A stretch of DNA of 64,000 nucleotides, from NCBI GenBank assembly GCA_014075275.1, contig CP046179.1, positions 2,799,932 to 2,863,931 on the forward strand, written 5' to 3'. This stretch comes from Boseongicola sp. Lineage in GTDB: Bacteria > Pseudomonadota > Alphaproteobacteria > Rhodobacterales > Rhodobacteraceae. Every line of letters starts with the position of its first letter. Position 1 is the stretch's first letter. Shown one piece after another: positions 1 to 8,756 of the stretch. Made by a program: the position numbers and the translations under genes. Below the pieces are notes generated by a model. It did not search any database. It was given only the letters and a program-made list of their open reading frames with translations, and was not told the origin of the DNA.

Positions 1-627
1 TCTGGATTGGCGCTGCGGTGGGCGCGGGCTGGGCATAGCGTGACAATTGGCTCTCGCGATGCAAGCCGTGCGGCGGAAGTTGCTTCCGAGCTGTCAGACA
101 AATCGGGCCAAGTCATTCTAGGTCTTGAGAATTCCGCTGCGGCGGAAGCAGCAGAACTTGTTGCTATGGCGGTTCCTTATGCAAGCCACGCTGCGACGTT
201 GGACACCATCAGGCCGCATCTATCTGGCAAGATCTTTGTTGATGTTACGGTTCCGCTTGTGCCGCCTAAAGTTCGAACTGTTCAATTGCCTGAAGGCGGA
301 TCAGTGGCAAAAAATGTCCAAAATGCATTGGGGGAGGAAGTTCGGGTTGTTTCAGCGTTCCAGAACGTTGCGGCGGCGCATTTGAACGACCTGGGCCACG
401 CCATTGACTGCGATGTGCTAGTGTGTGGGAACGACAAGGCGGCGCGTGGAGTTGTCATCAAACTTGCCGAAGATGCCAATATGAAGGCATGGCACGCTGG
501 CCGTATAGATAATTCTGCTGTTGCTGAAGCGCTGACATCCATCCTGATTTTAATGAATGGAACCTATAAAATCGACGGTGCCGGAATTAGGATCGTTGGC
601 GAACCACAAACTGACGTAACAGGCTAG
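1..627 (+). CDS. npdG: NADPH-dependent F420 reductase (F420H2:NADP oxidoreductase), 5' partial
   Basis: The reading frame is open from base 1, so the start and the glycine-rich nucleotide-binding loop lie outside the window. The visible part begins SGLALRWARAGH, the helix that follows a Rossmann GxGxxG loop in this family, then has GSRDASRA (NADP phosphate-binding region) and a C-terminal stretch ending in a GAGIRIVG-type motif typical of F420-dependent NADP reductases. The enzyme moves hydride between NADPH and F420 in the cytosol. It is the first visible gene of an F420 biosynthesis operon and ends 13 bases before cofE, so it probably supplies reduced F420 for enzymes encoded elsewhere. About 207 of the usual roughly 220 residues are visible. 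The family call rests on sequence likeness and strongly on context. Confidence 0.88.
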   Translation, partial: SGLALRWARAGHSVTIGSRDASRAAEVASELSDKSGQVILGLENSAAAEAAELVAMAVPYASHAATLDTIRPHLSGKIFVDVTVPLVPPKVRTVQLPEGGSVAKNVQNALGEEVRVVSAFQNVAAAHLNDLGHAIDCDVLVCGNDKAARGVVIKLAEDANMKAWHAGRIDNSAVAEALTSILILMNGTYKIDGAGIRIVGEPQTDVTG

Positions 628-640
628 TTGGGGACCGGGC

Positions 641-1420
641 GTGCAGGATCAGATCATTCTCACGCCAATTGACGGCCTTCCGCTGGTTGAAGCCGACGAC
701 GATCTTTCCAAATTGATTTCGACCGGATTGGCAGACAATCAAGTGCGGCCAGAAAAGGGAGATATCTTAGTTGTCGCGCAAAAGATCGTTTCCAAGTCCG
801 AAGGACGCACGGTTGATCTAAGATCAGTCTCGCCCGGTGTTGAAGCGCAAAAACTGGGCGCAGAAATTCAGAAAGACCCGCGCGTCGTTGAGCTTATTTT
901 GTCCGAAAGCCGCGCGGTCATTCGTAAGAAAACCGGGGTACTGATTGTCGAGCACAGCCGGGGTTGGATTATGGCGAATGCGGGCATTGACGCTTCGAAT
1001 GTTGCCTCGTCCGGAGGAGCAGAAAACGTTCTTTTGCTTCCGGTTGATCCCGATCTAAGCGCTACAAAAATTCGCGATCGGCTCGTTGCGCATTTCGAGT
1101 GTGATTTGGCAGTCGTTGTTTCTGACAGCTTTGGCCGCCCATGGCGAATCGGCACAACCGGCGTCGCTATTGGCGCTGCTGGTCTTCCCAGTTTGTGGGA
1201 CCGGCGCGGCGAGGTGGATATTTTCGGTCGCGAACTTTTGGTTACACAGCAAGCAGTTGCAGACGAAATTGCGACAGCGGCGTCGCTTTTGCAGGGGCAA
1301 ACGGCAGAGCGTCGACCTGTTGTGCACATTCGGGGTCTGAAATTTTCACACCACCAGTCTGCCGTCAATCGACCGGCTTCGGATCTGATCCGCGATGCAA
1401 GCGAGGATATGTTCAGATGA
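641..1420 (+). CDS. cofE: Coenzyme F420-0:L-glutamate ligase
   Basis: This enzyme adds the gamma-linked glutamate tail to F420-0 using GTP. The protein is 259 residues, the length of stand-alone archaeal-type CofE, and it has no C-terminal FMN-reductase domain of the kind fused in actinobacterial FbiB. Family hallmarks visible are the N-terminal TPIDGLPLV strand, GDILVVAQKIVSKSEGR, a VSDSFGRPWRIG metal/nucleotide loop and GAAGLPSLWDRRG. The GTG start at 641 follows a GGGGA sequence. The stop overlaps the start of cofD as ATGA, so the two are translationally coupled. Because the FMN domain is missing, reduction of dehydro-F420 must rely on another protein or not be needed. Confidence 0.93.
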   Translation: MQDQIILTPIDGLPLVEADDDLSKLISTGLADNQVRPEKGDILVVAQKIVSKSEGRTVDLRSVSPGVEAQKLGAEIQKDPRVVELILSESRAVIRKKTGVLIVEHSRGWIMANAGIDASNVASSGGAENVLLLPVDPDLSATKIRDRLVAHFECDLAVVVSDSFGRPWRIGTTGVAIGAAGLPSLWDRRGEVDIFGRELLVTQQAVADEIATAASLLQGQTAERRPVVHIRGLKFSHHQSAVNRPASDLIRDASEDMFR

Positions 1421-2364
1421 GTGGACAGGTCATCATGCTGTCGGGCGGCGTTGGCGGCGCGAAACTGGTCCTTGGCATGTCGCATGTTGTCGAGGGCAAT
1501 AATCTACTTGTTGTTTGCAACACGGCCGATGATTTTGACCACCTTGGATTACGCATCTGCCCCGATATCGACAGCGTGCTGTACGCCCTTGCGGGACTGT
1601 CCGATCAAGTGCGCGGCTGGGGACGCCGAAACGAAACCTGGACGTTCATGTCGGCCCTGAAATCGCTTGAAGGCCCTGACTGGTTCAACCTGGGAGACGG
1701 GGATCTTGCAACCCATGTGGTGCGAACTGAACTACTGCGCCAAGGCAAGACACTTGGCGAGGTCACCGCAACCTTAGCCAGGCGGATGGGCATTCAGGCA
1801 ACCATTGTTCCCATGTGCGATCAGCCGGTCTCAACGAGTGTTCTCACCCAGGACGGTCGATTAAATTTTCAGCACTATTTCGTACGCGAGCAATGCAATC
1901 CAATCGTCACAGGGTTTGAATTTGAAAACATTCAAGCCGCGCGCCCACAATCGGATTTGGTGACAACTGCCAGGGACCCACTGGATGCAATCGTTATCGC
2001 CCCCTCGAACCCTTACGTCAGCGTTGATCCAATCCTTCAGATACCTGGCCTGAGAGAGGCATTGCAAAATGCGCGCGCCCCGATCGTTGCGGTATCTCCG
2101 ATAATCGGTGGTCAGGCGATAAAGGGGCCGGCTGCGAAGATGATGATGGAACTTGGCAAGGATGTGTCGGTGCTGGGAATTGCACGGCATTATTCAGGCC
2201 TGATCGACGGTCTTTTGATTGATGAAGCAGATGAAACTTTGGCCACCGAAATCGAAGACTTGGGAATAACTGTCCGCATCGCGAAAACCCTAATGACAGA
2301 CGTGGAAAGCAAAGCGGGTTTGGCGGAAGAAACGCTGTCGTTCGCGCGTGGGCTGGCGGCATGA
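1417..2364 (+). CDS. cofD: 2-phospho-L-lactate transferase (F420-0 synthase)
   Basis: CofD joins the phospho-lactyl (or related) unit carried on guanosine diphosphate to the deazaflavin FO, giving F420-0 or its dehydro form. I take the ATG at 1417, overlapping the cofE stop, because it places the conserved MLSGGVGGAKLVLG nucleotide-binding start at residue 7; the frame stays open further upstream only inside cofE. The 315-residue protein has the expected NTADDFDHLGLRICPDIDSV motif, WFNLGDGDLATHV, and SNPYVSVDPIL, all signatures of CofD/FbiA. It is intact and of usual length. Whether the donor is derived from 2-phospholactate, phosphoenolpyruvate or 3-phosphoglycerate cannot be read from this gene. 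Confidence 0.95.
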   Translation: MSGQVIMLSGGVGGAKLVLGMSHVVEGNNLLVVCNTADDFDHLGLRICPDIDSVLYALAGLSDQVRGWGRRNETWTFMSALKSLEGPDWFNLGDGDLATHVVRTELLRQGKTLGEVTATLARRMGIQATIVPMCDQPVSTSVLTQDGRLNFQHYFVREQCNPIVTGFEFENIQAARPQSDLVTTARDPLDAIVIAPSNPYVSVDPILQIPGLREALQNARAPIVAVSPIIGGQAIKGPAAKMMMELGKDVSVLGIARHYSGLIDGLLIDEADETLATEIEDLGITVRIAKTLMTDVESKAGLAEETLSFARGLAA

Positions 2365-3029
2365 CAAACGTGCTGATCCCGGTGAAGTCTTTAAAGACCG
2401 CTAAATCTCGACTTTCAAATGTTCTGCGCCCGGAGGCTCGATCAGAGCTGGTATTGGCAATGCTCACTGATCTTTTCGTGGCGCTAAAATTTTGCGAGCT
2501 TGACAGAATTTGGTTGATTGGCACTGACCGCGCTGTTTTTGATGTTGGTAAGAAGTTCGGTGCGAACGTCATTCATGAAGAAAATTCAACCGGTTACAAC
2601 CGAGCAATCCGATTGGGTCTGCGAAAAGTTGATGTCGAAGGGCCTGTGGTGATCTTGCCAGCTGATTTGCCCGGAGCAACGACGCAGGATCTAAACAGTC
2701 TGATATCGCCCAGCGCAGCGGTTGGGCCGGAAGTTCGAGTTGTTCCTGATAAGCAGCAATTCGGGACAAACGGCCTGTATTTATCTTCGCCAGACCTTAT
2801 GAATCCGGCATTCGGAACTAACAGTTTCAAAAAGCACTTACGTGGCGCCGGATCAGTAAAAGCCCGGGCAATCCCATTGCCGTTGTCCAGCCTTGCGGAC
2901 GACATGGACGAAGAGACTGATTTTCTGGACTTCGCAAAGGCGGGAAGCTGCAGGAATTCAATGTCTTTCACACAAAGACTTTTGGACGGTTTCGATCTGC
3001 AAAACGCAACTTCAAGGAGCGTCGCATGA
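2361..3029 (+). CDS. cofC: 2-phospho-L-lactate guanylyltransferase (or PEP/3PG homologue)
   Basis: CofC/FbiD activates the three-carbon phospho-acid with GTP for CofD. The 222-residue protein starts at an ATG that overlaps the cofD stop (ATGA). It has the nucleotidyltransferase opening VLIPVKSLKTAKSRLS, a GYNRAIRLGL segment, VVILPADLPG with the metal-binding aspartate, and a TNGLYL motif near residue 135, as expected for the family. Archaeal CofC uses 2-phospholactate, mycobacterial FbiD uses phosphoenolpyruvate and a Paraburkholderia enzyme uses 3-phosphoglycerate, so the exact substrate here is open. It is cotranscribed with cofD and fbiC; its stop overlaps the fbiC start. Confidence 0.9.
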   Translation: MTNVLIPVKSLKTAKSRLSNVLRPEARSELVLAMLTDLFVALKFCELDRIWLIGTDRAVFDVGKKFGANVIHEENSTGYNRAIRLGLRKVDVEGPVVILPADLPGATTQDLNSLISPSAAVGPEVRVVPDKQQFGTNGLYLSSPDLMNPAFGTNSFKKHLRGAGSVKARAIPLPLSSLADDMDEETDFLDFAKAGSCRNSMSFTQRLLDGFDLQNATSRSVA

Positions 3030-5368
3030 CATTGCCAACGATAGACACTTCAAGCGGAACGCCAATGAGTGAGGCAGACGCCTTTTCTCTTTTGAATGTT
3101 CCCCAAGACGAGTTGATGTTGCGTGCCGCCAAGATCCGAGACTTTGGGCACGGGCGTCTGGTCAGCTATTCTCGCAAAGTCTTCATCCCGCTTACAGAGT
3201 TATGCCGTGACGTTTGTCATTACTGCACATTCGCAAAAACACCAAAGCGCATAGAAGCGCCGTATCTAAGTGCCGAACAGGTTCTGGAGATTGCGCGAGC
3301 AGGGCAAGCGGCGGGATGTAAAGAAGCGTTATTCACGCTCGGAGATAAACCGGAGCTGCGTTATCAGGCTGCGCGAGATGCGCTAATCGATATGGGGTAT
3401 GCTTCAACCCTTGAATATTTGCGCGCGATGGCAGAGCTGGTTCTTAAAGAAACCGGCCTTCTGCCCCACCTGAACCCCGGCATTATGACCACAGAGGAAA
3501 TGGCATCGCTTCGAGAAGTGTCAGTCTCGATGGGCATTATGTTTGAATCGACGTCGCCCCTATTGTTGCAAAAAGGCGGGTGCCATTTCGGGTCGCCGGA
3601 CAAGGATCCAAATGTCCGACTTGCGACAATCCGGGCTGCCGGCGAGCTCAAAATCCCTTTCACCAGCGGTATCCTTATTGGCATTGGCGAAACACGCGCG
3701 GACAGGATCGACAGCCTGATAAAGCTGCGCCAGCTTCATCTGGATTTTGGGCATATTCAGGAAATTATTATTCAGAATTTCCGAGCCAAACCCGGGACCA
3801 AGATGGCGAACGCGCCCGAGCCAGATCTGGCGGACCTCCAATGGACGATTGCAGCTGCGCGGCTGATTTTCGGCCCGGGCATGTCAATTCAGGCGCCACC
3901 GAACTTGTCAAACGGCGGGGCCGGGCTGATCGCCGCGGGTATCAACGACTGGGGCGGCGTTTCACCTGTCACACCGGACCATGTAAATCCGGAGGCCCCG
4001 TGGCCGCACCTTGATCAATTGGCAACGGATACTGCAGAGAGTGGAAAAATCCTTGTGGAAAGGCTGGGAGTCTATCCCGAATTTGCCCATCAAAGGGACA
4101 CTTGGCTGGCTACAGACCTTAGAAAGCCGGTTCTGGATTTGATCGACGCGGATGGTCTGGCCCGGACTGATCCCTGGTCGCCGGGTGAAGGGGAAAATAG
4201 ATTACCAACCCTTCCAAGTTCGCCGGCCTTGCTGCCCGATATATCGTTGTCACGGATTTTGGCCCGTGCTGATCGCGGGGACATCACCACAGAAGTTGAA
4301 GTTTGCCGTCTTTTTGCGGCGCGCGATGGTGAAGTGGCCGACATAAAGCAAGCTGCGGACGAAATGCGCCGCCGGGTTAATGGCGACACTGTGAGTTATG
4401 TTGTTACGCGGAACATCAACTATACGAATATCTGCTATTTCAAGTGCCGTTTCTGCGCATTCTCGAAAGGTAAGATGAGCGAAAACTTACGCGGCCGCCC
4501 CTATGATCTGGGTATTGATGAAATCGTTGCCCGCGCCCGCGATGCCTGGGAGCGCGGCGCGGTCGAGGTTTGCCTTCAAGGCGGCATTCACCCTAAATAT
4601 ACCGGTCAGACGTATCTAGATATTCTTCGCGCAATCAAATCCGAACTGCCTGGGATGCATGTTCACGCATTCTCGCCGCTTGAAGTGTTTCAAGGCGCAG
4701 CGACACTTGGTCTGACATTGCGCGAATTTATCGCACGCCTCATAGACGAAGGGTTGGGCAGCCTTCCGGGGACCGCGGCCGAAATTTTGGACGACGAAGT
4801 TCGACAAGTTCTATGCCACGATAAAATCAATACGAATCAATGGTTTGATGTTGTTGGCACGGCACACGAACTGGGACTTAAAACGACTGCTACCATCATG
4901 TTCGGCCATATTGATCGACCAATACATTGGGCGCGGCACCTGCTGCGTCTGCGCGATCAACAGATGCGGACGGGCGGTTTTACCGAACTGGTTCCATTGC
5001 CGTTTGTGCACATGGAATCGCCGATCTACCTGAAGGGCGGTGCCCGAAAGGGGCCGACATGGCGAGAGTCTTTGTTAATGCACTCGGTTGCGCGCCTGAC
5101 GCTTCATCCTCACATCACGAATATTCAGGCATCGTGGGTGAAGCTTGGCCCGGAGGGTTTGGCCGCTTGCTTAAACGCCGGCGCAAACGATGCTGGCGGC
5201 ACCCTGATGGACGAAAGCATCACCCGGGCTGCTGGCGCCGAGCATGGACAGGAAATGACGCCTGAACGGATGGAGAGTGTCCTGGCAGGAATTAGACGTG
5301 CGCCACGCCAGCGCACGACACTTTATGGAGATGCAGCGCGATCCCGGCGGTCGGCATCCTTCAATTAA
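3026..5368 (+). CDS. fbiC: FO synthase, CofG-CofH fusion (two radical SAM domains)
   Basis: The 780-residue protein makes the deazaflavin FO from tyrosine and 5-amino-6-ribitylaminouracil. Two radical-SAM clusters are visible: Cys60, Cys64 and Cys67 (CRDVCHYC) in an N-terminal CofG half, and Cys470, Cys474 and Cys477 (CYFKCRFC) in a C-terminal CofH half. The order CofG then CofH is that of actinobacterial FbiC; many archaea keep two genes. Length matches the bacterial fusion (around 800-860 residues) and both halves look intact. It is the last gene of the operon, linked to cofC by an ATGA overlap, and ends 23 bases before the convergent dctM. I see no clear terminator in that gap. Confidence 0.96.
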   Translation: MTLPTIDTSSGTPMSEADAFSLLNVPQDELMLRAAKIRDFGHGRLVSYSRKVFIPLTELCRDVCHYCTFAKTPKRIEAPYLSAEQVLEIARAGQAAGCKEALFTLGDKPELRYQAARDALIDMGYASTLEYLRAMAELVLKETGLLPHLNPGIMTTEEMASLREVSVSMGIMFESTSPLLLQKGGCHFGSPDKDPNVRLATIRAAGELKIPFTSGILIGIGETRADRIDSLIKLRQLHLDFGHIQEIIIQNFRAKPGTKMANAPEPDLADLQWTIAAARLIFGPGMSIQAPPNLSNGGAGLIAAGINDWGGVSPVTPDHVNPEAPWPHLDQLATDTAESGKILVERLGVYPEFAHQRDTWLATDLRKPVLDLIDADGLARTDPWSPGEGENRLPTLPSSPALLPDISLSRILARADRGDITTEVEVCRLFAARDGEVADIKQAADEMRRRVNGDTVSYVVTRNINYTNICYFKCRFCAFSKGKMSENLRGRPYDLGIDEIVARARDAWERGAVEVCLQGGIHPKYTGQTYLDILRAIKSELPGMHVHAFSPLEVFQGAATLGLTLREFIARLIDEGLGSLPGTAAEILDDEVRQVLCHDKINTNQWFDVVGTAHELGLKTTATIMFGHIDRPIHWARHLLRLRDQQMRTGGFTELVPLPFVHMESPIYLKGGARKGPTWRESLLMHSVARLTLHPHITNIQASWVKLGPEGLAACLNAGANDAGGTLMDESITRAAGAEHGQEMTPERMESVLAGIRRAPRQRTTLYGDAARSRRSASFN

Positions 5369-5391
5369 CACTCAATCTTGAACTTGGACTG

Positions 5392-6705
5392 TTAGCCGAT
5401 CAGCTCAGGCAACCATGTAGCGATCTGTGGGAAGGCGATGATCAGGCCAATACCGATGATAAACAGGATCACGAATGGCCAGATGGCCCTGTAAACGGCG
5501 TTGATCGGCATATCCGGAACAACGGCTTTGAAAGCAAATAAAGTATATCCGAATGGCGGTGTGATCGCGCCAAGCGTGATGTTGATCAGGAACAATAGCC
5601 AGAACCAGACGGGATCAAACTCAAGAGCTGTGACAACGGGTTGATATATGGGAATTGTCAGCAGGATGACCGCGATTGTGTCGATGAACATGCACAGCAG
5701 GAAGGGTACTGCGAGCATGATGATGAGCATGACCAAAGGTCCATATCCAAGGTTCGCGACAAGCTCTACCAATTGTCCGGTTGCGCCGGTGAAAGCTAAA
5801 AGCTGTGTGAACATCTTGGACATGGCCATGATCGCTAGGATCATCGCCGAGACTGTGATCGAAGCCATCACGGACTCCCAGATCATCTTGAAACTTAAGT
5901 TTCTGTAGATGGCAGCTGTTAAGAGTGCACCGATTACTCCGGTGGCTGCGGACTCGGACGGTGTTGCAATCCCGAGAAGAATGAACCCCATGACCGAGAA
6001 GATCACGATAACAAATGGAAGTGTTCGAACGAGCGCGAACAGCATTTCACCGGCGGTAACGTCGTCTCTTTCGCCGTCAACGCTTGATGGTGCTTTTGAG
6101 GGGTCAAGCGCGATGCTAATAAAGACGTACACCAGGAAAACACCGGCCATCATGATACCTGGCAAAATTCCCGCGATTAGAAGTTTTGCGATTGAAACAT
6201 CGGCCAGCGATCCAACGATGATTGCCAGCAAACTTGGCGGAATGATGGGCGCAAGACTGGCCTCGCTGATGATCAGCCCTGCAGCAATATCGCGATCGTA
6301 TCCACGATTGATCATGCCCGGCATGATAGCTCGGCCCAGCATCGCTGCCACGGCCATTGCGACACCTGAAAGTGCTCCGAATACAGCCGACAGGGCCACA
6401 ACAAGCACGTATTGGCGCCCACGCACCCGCCCGACCAGCTTGTCGATCGAGTCGAACAAGACATCCATCGTTCCGGATCGAAACAACAATTCGCCCATAA
6501 GGATAAAGAGTGGAATTGAGGCCAAAGAGGTGGTCGTAACTGTATCGAAAATGCTGTTTGCGAACATCGGAAATCCAAACGGGCCGATGATGACGTAAAC
6601 CCCCGTAAGGATGGCAAACAGAAACGCCAGGAATATCGGTGCGCCCGAAAGAAATAACGCGAATAGAATTGCCAGCCCGGCCAGAAGTGTGACATACCAT
6701 TCCAT
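5392..6705 (-). CDS. dctM: TRAP transporter large permease subunit (DctM family)
   Basis: This is the 12-helix-type membrane subunit that couples sodium flow to uptake of an organic acid delivered by the periplasmic DctP protein. The 437-residue sequence is hydrophobic throughout, with the family segments ILMGELLFRSG, GALSGVAMAVAAMLGRAIMP and a C-terminal NITLGAITPPFGYTLF motif. Its start shares one base with the dctQ stop (TGATG), so the two subunits are coupled. It is intact and of normal length. The substrate cannot be read from the permease. Confidence 0.95.
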   Translation of the reverse strand: MEWYVTLLAGLAILFALFLSGAPIFLAFLFAILTGVYVIIGPFGFPMFANSIFDTVTTTSLASIPLFILMGELLFRSGTMDVLFDSIDKLVGRVRGRQYVLVVALSAVFGALSGVAMAVAAMLGRAIMPGMINRGYDRDIAAGLIISEASLAPIIPPSLLAIIVGSLADVSIAKLLIAGILPGIMMAGVFLVYVFISIALDPSKAPSSVDGERDDVTAGEMLFALVRTLPFVIVIFSVMGFILLGIATPSESAATGVIGALLTAAIYRNLSFKMIWESVMASITVSAMILAIMAMSKMFTQLLAFTGATGQLVELVANLGYGPLVMLIIMLAVPFLLCMFIDTIAVILLTIPIYQPVVTALEFDPVWFWLLFLINITLGAITPPFGYTLFAFKAVVPDMPINAVYRAIWPFVILFIIGIGLIIAFPQIATWLPELIG

Positions 6706-7223
6706 CAGCCAACACTCCCTTGTGCGCCACTTGCCTCGACAAACTTGGAGGGAGGCGCATGTCGCAACATGTGAAGCGCGCTAAGCAACAGTCCAAATGT
6801 TATGAAGCTGGAAACCCACCATTGTGGGATTGGAACGATTGCAAGGGTTTCGATCCCCTTCGTGAATTGCCGCATGTTTTCCTGAAAGCTGATCCACGCC
6901 GCCAACGACAGGCACGAAAACCCGACCAAATTTACAAATGTATGGACCATTCGAGCGGCCCTGGTGGGTAGTAAATCGACCAAAATCGTCACTGCGACGT
7001 GCCCGCGATCTTTGGTAACTTGTGGCAATGCCAAAAATATTGACGCAGCCAAAGCATAGGCAACATAGTCACTTGCCCAGGCTGTTGGTGCGTTGAAAAA
7101 ATACCGCGTGACAACTTCGTAAACATAAGACGCAACGATCGACATCAATCCTACCGAGGCCAGAACCGAAGCAACAAAGGTCAATCTGTCGTGGAGTGAC
7201 GCCAATAGTTTAAGCAAACGCAT
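6705..7223 (-). CDS. dctQ: TRAP transporter small permease subunit (DctQ family)
   Basis: The 172-residue protein has four predicted membrane helices (about residues 15-37, 52-72, 90-112 and 130-150) and the family-typical SDYVAYALAASIFLALPQVTKDRGHV stretch, followed by a short soluble tail. DctQ binds DctM to form the membrane part of the transporter. It lies between dctP and dctM on the minus strand. It is separated from dctP by about 105 bases that hold a strong hairpin, which may lower expression of the membrane subunits relative to the binding protein. Confidence 0.9.
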   Translation of the reverse strand: MRLLKLLASLHDRLTFVASVLASVGLMSIVASYVYEVVTRYFFNAPTAWASDYVAYALAASIFLALPQVTKDRGHVAVTILVDLLPTRAARMVHTFVNLVGFSCLSLAAWISFQENMRQFTKGIETLAIVPIPQWWVSSFITFGLLLSALHMLRHAPPSKFVEASGAQGSVG

Positions 7224-7294
7224 ATCGTTTTCCCATGTTTAACTGGCCGACGATTTTTCGCGAACTTCAGGCTGGACGAGTTTATGGACGTGCA

Positions 7295-7320
7295 CCCCCC
7301 ACCACATTACTGGTGGGAGG
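7295..7320 (-). promoter_or_regulatory. Hairpin between dctP and dctQ
   Basis: Read on the minus strand, CCTCCCACCA and TGGTGGGGGG pair around a six-base loop (GTAATG), with one mismatch in the stem. No T-run follows, so it is not a classic terminator. Stem-loops after the binding-protein gene of transport operons commonly protect that part of the mRNA or partly stop transcription. The role here is inferred from position. Confidence 0.6.
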
Positions 7321-7328
7321 CGACAATA

Positions 7329-8303
7329 CTACATGCCTTGCGAGGCAACGAAGTCGCGGAAGGCTTCTCCTGCGGCACCGGACTGTGAAATCGCAACATT
7401 CATGGCTTCGTCGGCAAACAACTTATTTGCCTCGGCAAGCGAGTAACCAATGCTAGTCATCTCTGCGCCTTCGGCAACCATGGCGGCGTTTTCTTCTTCC
7501 AAGAGGTTATTGAAGAACCCGACCATATTTTGCTCAAGTTTGTGGCCAGCCTCCAGCAGCGTTGTCTGCGTTGCCGCATCGAGTGCGTTCCATTTATCGA
7601 GGTTCATCAAGATCAAGTAGGAAACCAACCCAAATGCCGGTTCTGCCAGATAGGGCGTCACTTCGTGGAATTTGAAGCCGACGGCCCCAACGCTTGGCCA
7701 AACCAACCCGTCAATAACGCCTTTTTCAGCCGAGGCATAAAGCTCGCCGAATGGGATGACGACGGCAGTTGCACCAAGAGAGCCGACGATCTGGTTATAG
7801 GAAGGCAAAGCGCGAATTTTCATGCCGTCCAGTTTGGATCCGGGGTCCATCGGCTCTTTCAAGAAGAAACGAAATCCGGTCGCTGCTGTCGGGATCGACA
7901 GTACTTTGAGGTTTTGCGTTTCCTGATAGTGGTTGTCGATCCAGTCCCAAACGCCCGTGGCGCGGCGTTTTTCAATATCCGGATCTACAGCATCGATAGC
8001 GGCACCAATTCCAGTGGTGCCGGTATGATACAGGCCGTGGGTGTAGATCATGTCGAATACACCAGCCGTTAGTGGTTGTAGTTGCTGGCCCGCTGGAACG
8101 ACTTCTGGACCGCTTGGCGAAATGTCGATTTCCCCACCGCTCATTTCTTTGACAAGTTCGATATAGCCATAGGCCATATTGGCTGTGCCGGAATGATTGC
8201 CGCCCCAAGCCGTGAGCATTTTCATATCTTGCGCAACAGCCATGGACGTTGATGCAACGAGCCCAACGGCTGCTGTCGCAACAAGCTTAGTGAATGCGTT
8301 CAT
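7329..8303 (-). CDS. dctP: TRAP transporter periplasmic substrate-binding protein (DctP family)
   Basis: The protein carries a signal peptide (MNAFTKLVATAAVGLVASTSMAVAQ, cut after AVAQ) and a mature DctP-type domain of about 300 residues. The MKIRALPSYN segment holds the arginine that usually grips the ligand carboxylate, and GVIDGLVWPSVG is typical of the family. I place the start at 8303 because a GGAG lies nine bases upstream; the frame is open about ten codons further, including an ATG at 8309. The sequence following the signal (MKMLTAWGGNHSGT) points to the mandelate/C4-dicarboxylate-like subgroup, but the substrate is not determined. It is first in the dctPQM operon. Confidence 0.9.
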   Translation of the reverse strand: MNAFTKLVATAAVGLVASTSMAVAQDMKMLTAWGGNHSGTANMAYGYIELVKEMSGGEIDISPSGPEVVPAGQQLQPLTAGVFDMIYTHGLYHTGTTGIGAAIDAVDPDIEKRRATGVWDWIDNHYQETQNLKVLSIPTAATGFRFFLKEPMDPGSKLDGMKIRALPSYNQIVGSLGATAVVIPFGELYASAEKGVIDGLVWPSVGAVGFKFHEVTPYLAEPAFGLVSYLILMNLDKWNALDAATQTTLLEAGHKLEQNMVGFFNNLLEEENAAMVAEGAEMTSIGYSLAEANKLFADEAMNVAISQSGAAGEAFRDFVASQGM

Positions 8304-8333
8304 AATCATCTTCTCCCAAGTTGTAGTTCCCAA

Positions 8334-8670
8334 TTTCTGGGGGCGCGATCCGCTTAAGAGACGGCTTTCTTGACGCCCGGTGTGTAAACTATGGAGTATA
8401 CGTCCTATTTTGTCGAATCATATTTTGCCCCCTCTTTAAGCATTTGATATATAATATTTTTAGGAAAATGCCGCCGATCTAAAAATCCGTAGAGACGGAA
8501 AAACTACTCATTCAGCTCTCCGAAGGAAAATTTGCCGGCCTCGACAATAGGGCACTCAGATTTGTTGGTTTGGGGCATTGGATCGTCAATCGTGAAAACG
8601 ATGGCTATCAGGATTGGAAAGCGCTAAACAAAAATTTACGTAGCATACTACTGATTTATGCGTATGCTAG
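8334..8670. other. Spacer between dctP and the IS3-type element
   Basis: This stretch holds the dctPQM promoter region, including AT-rich sequence around 8440-8465. From about 8489 to 8676 the plus strand is open for roughly 60 codons without a start codon (reading ETEKLLIQLSEGKFAG and later HWIVNRENDGY). It runs straight into the insertion element and stops just inside its left end. This may be the remnant of a gene cut off by the insertion; I do not recognise the protein. Confidence 0.35.
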
Positions 8671-8756
8671 TGTCTGAAGTCAGCGCCTATGGGTCCAATT
8701 AGGTTAATTTGATAAGAGAGAGTTGTTGGCTCATCGTAACCACTGAGGAGTGGGAC

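Noticed and set aside
1141..1416. Upstream extension of the cofD frame
   Set aside because: It lies inside cofE in another frame; the ATG at 1417 has the coupling overlap and places the conserved GGVGGAK motif correctly.
5909..6598. 229-codon plus-strand frame inside dctM
   Set aside because: It is antisense to a clear TRAP permease, low in complexity and has no family.
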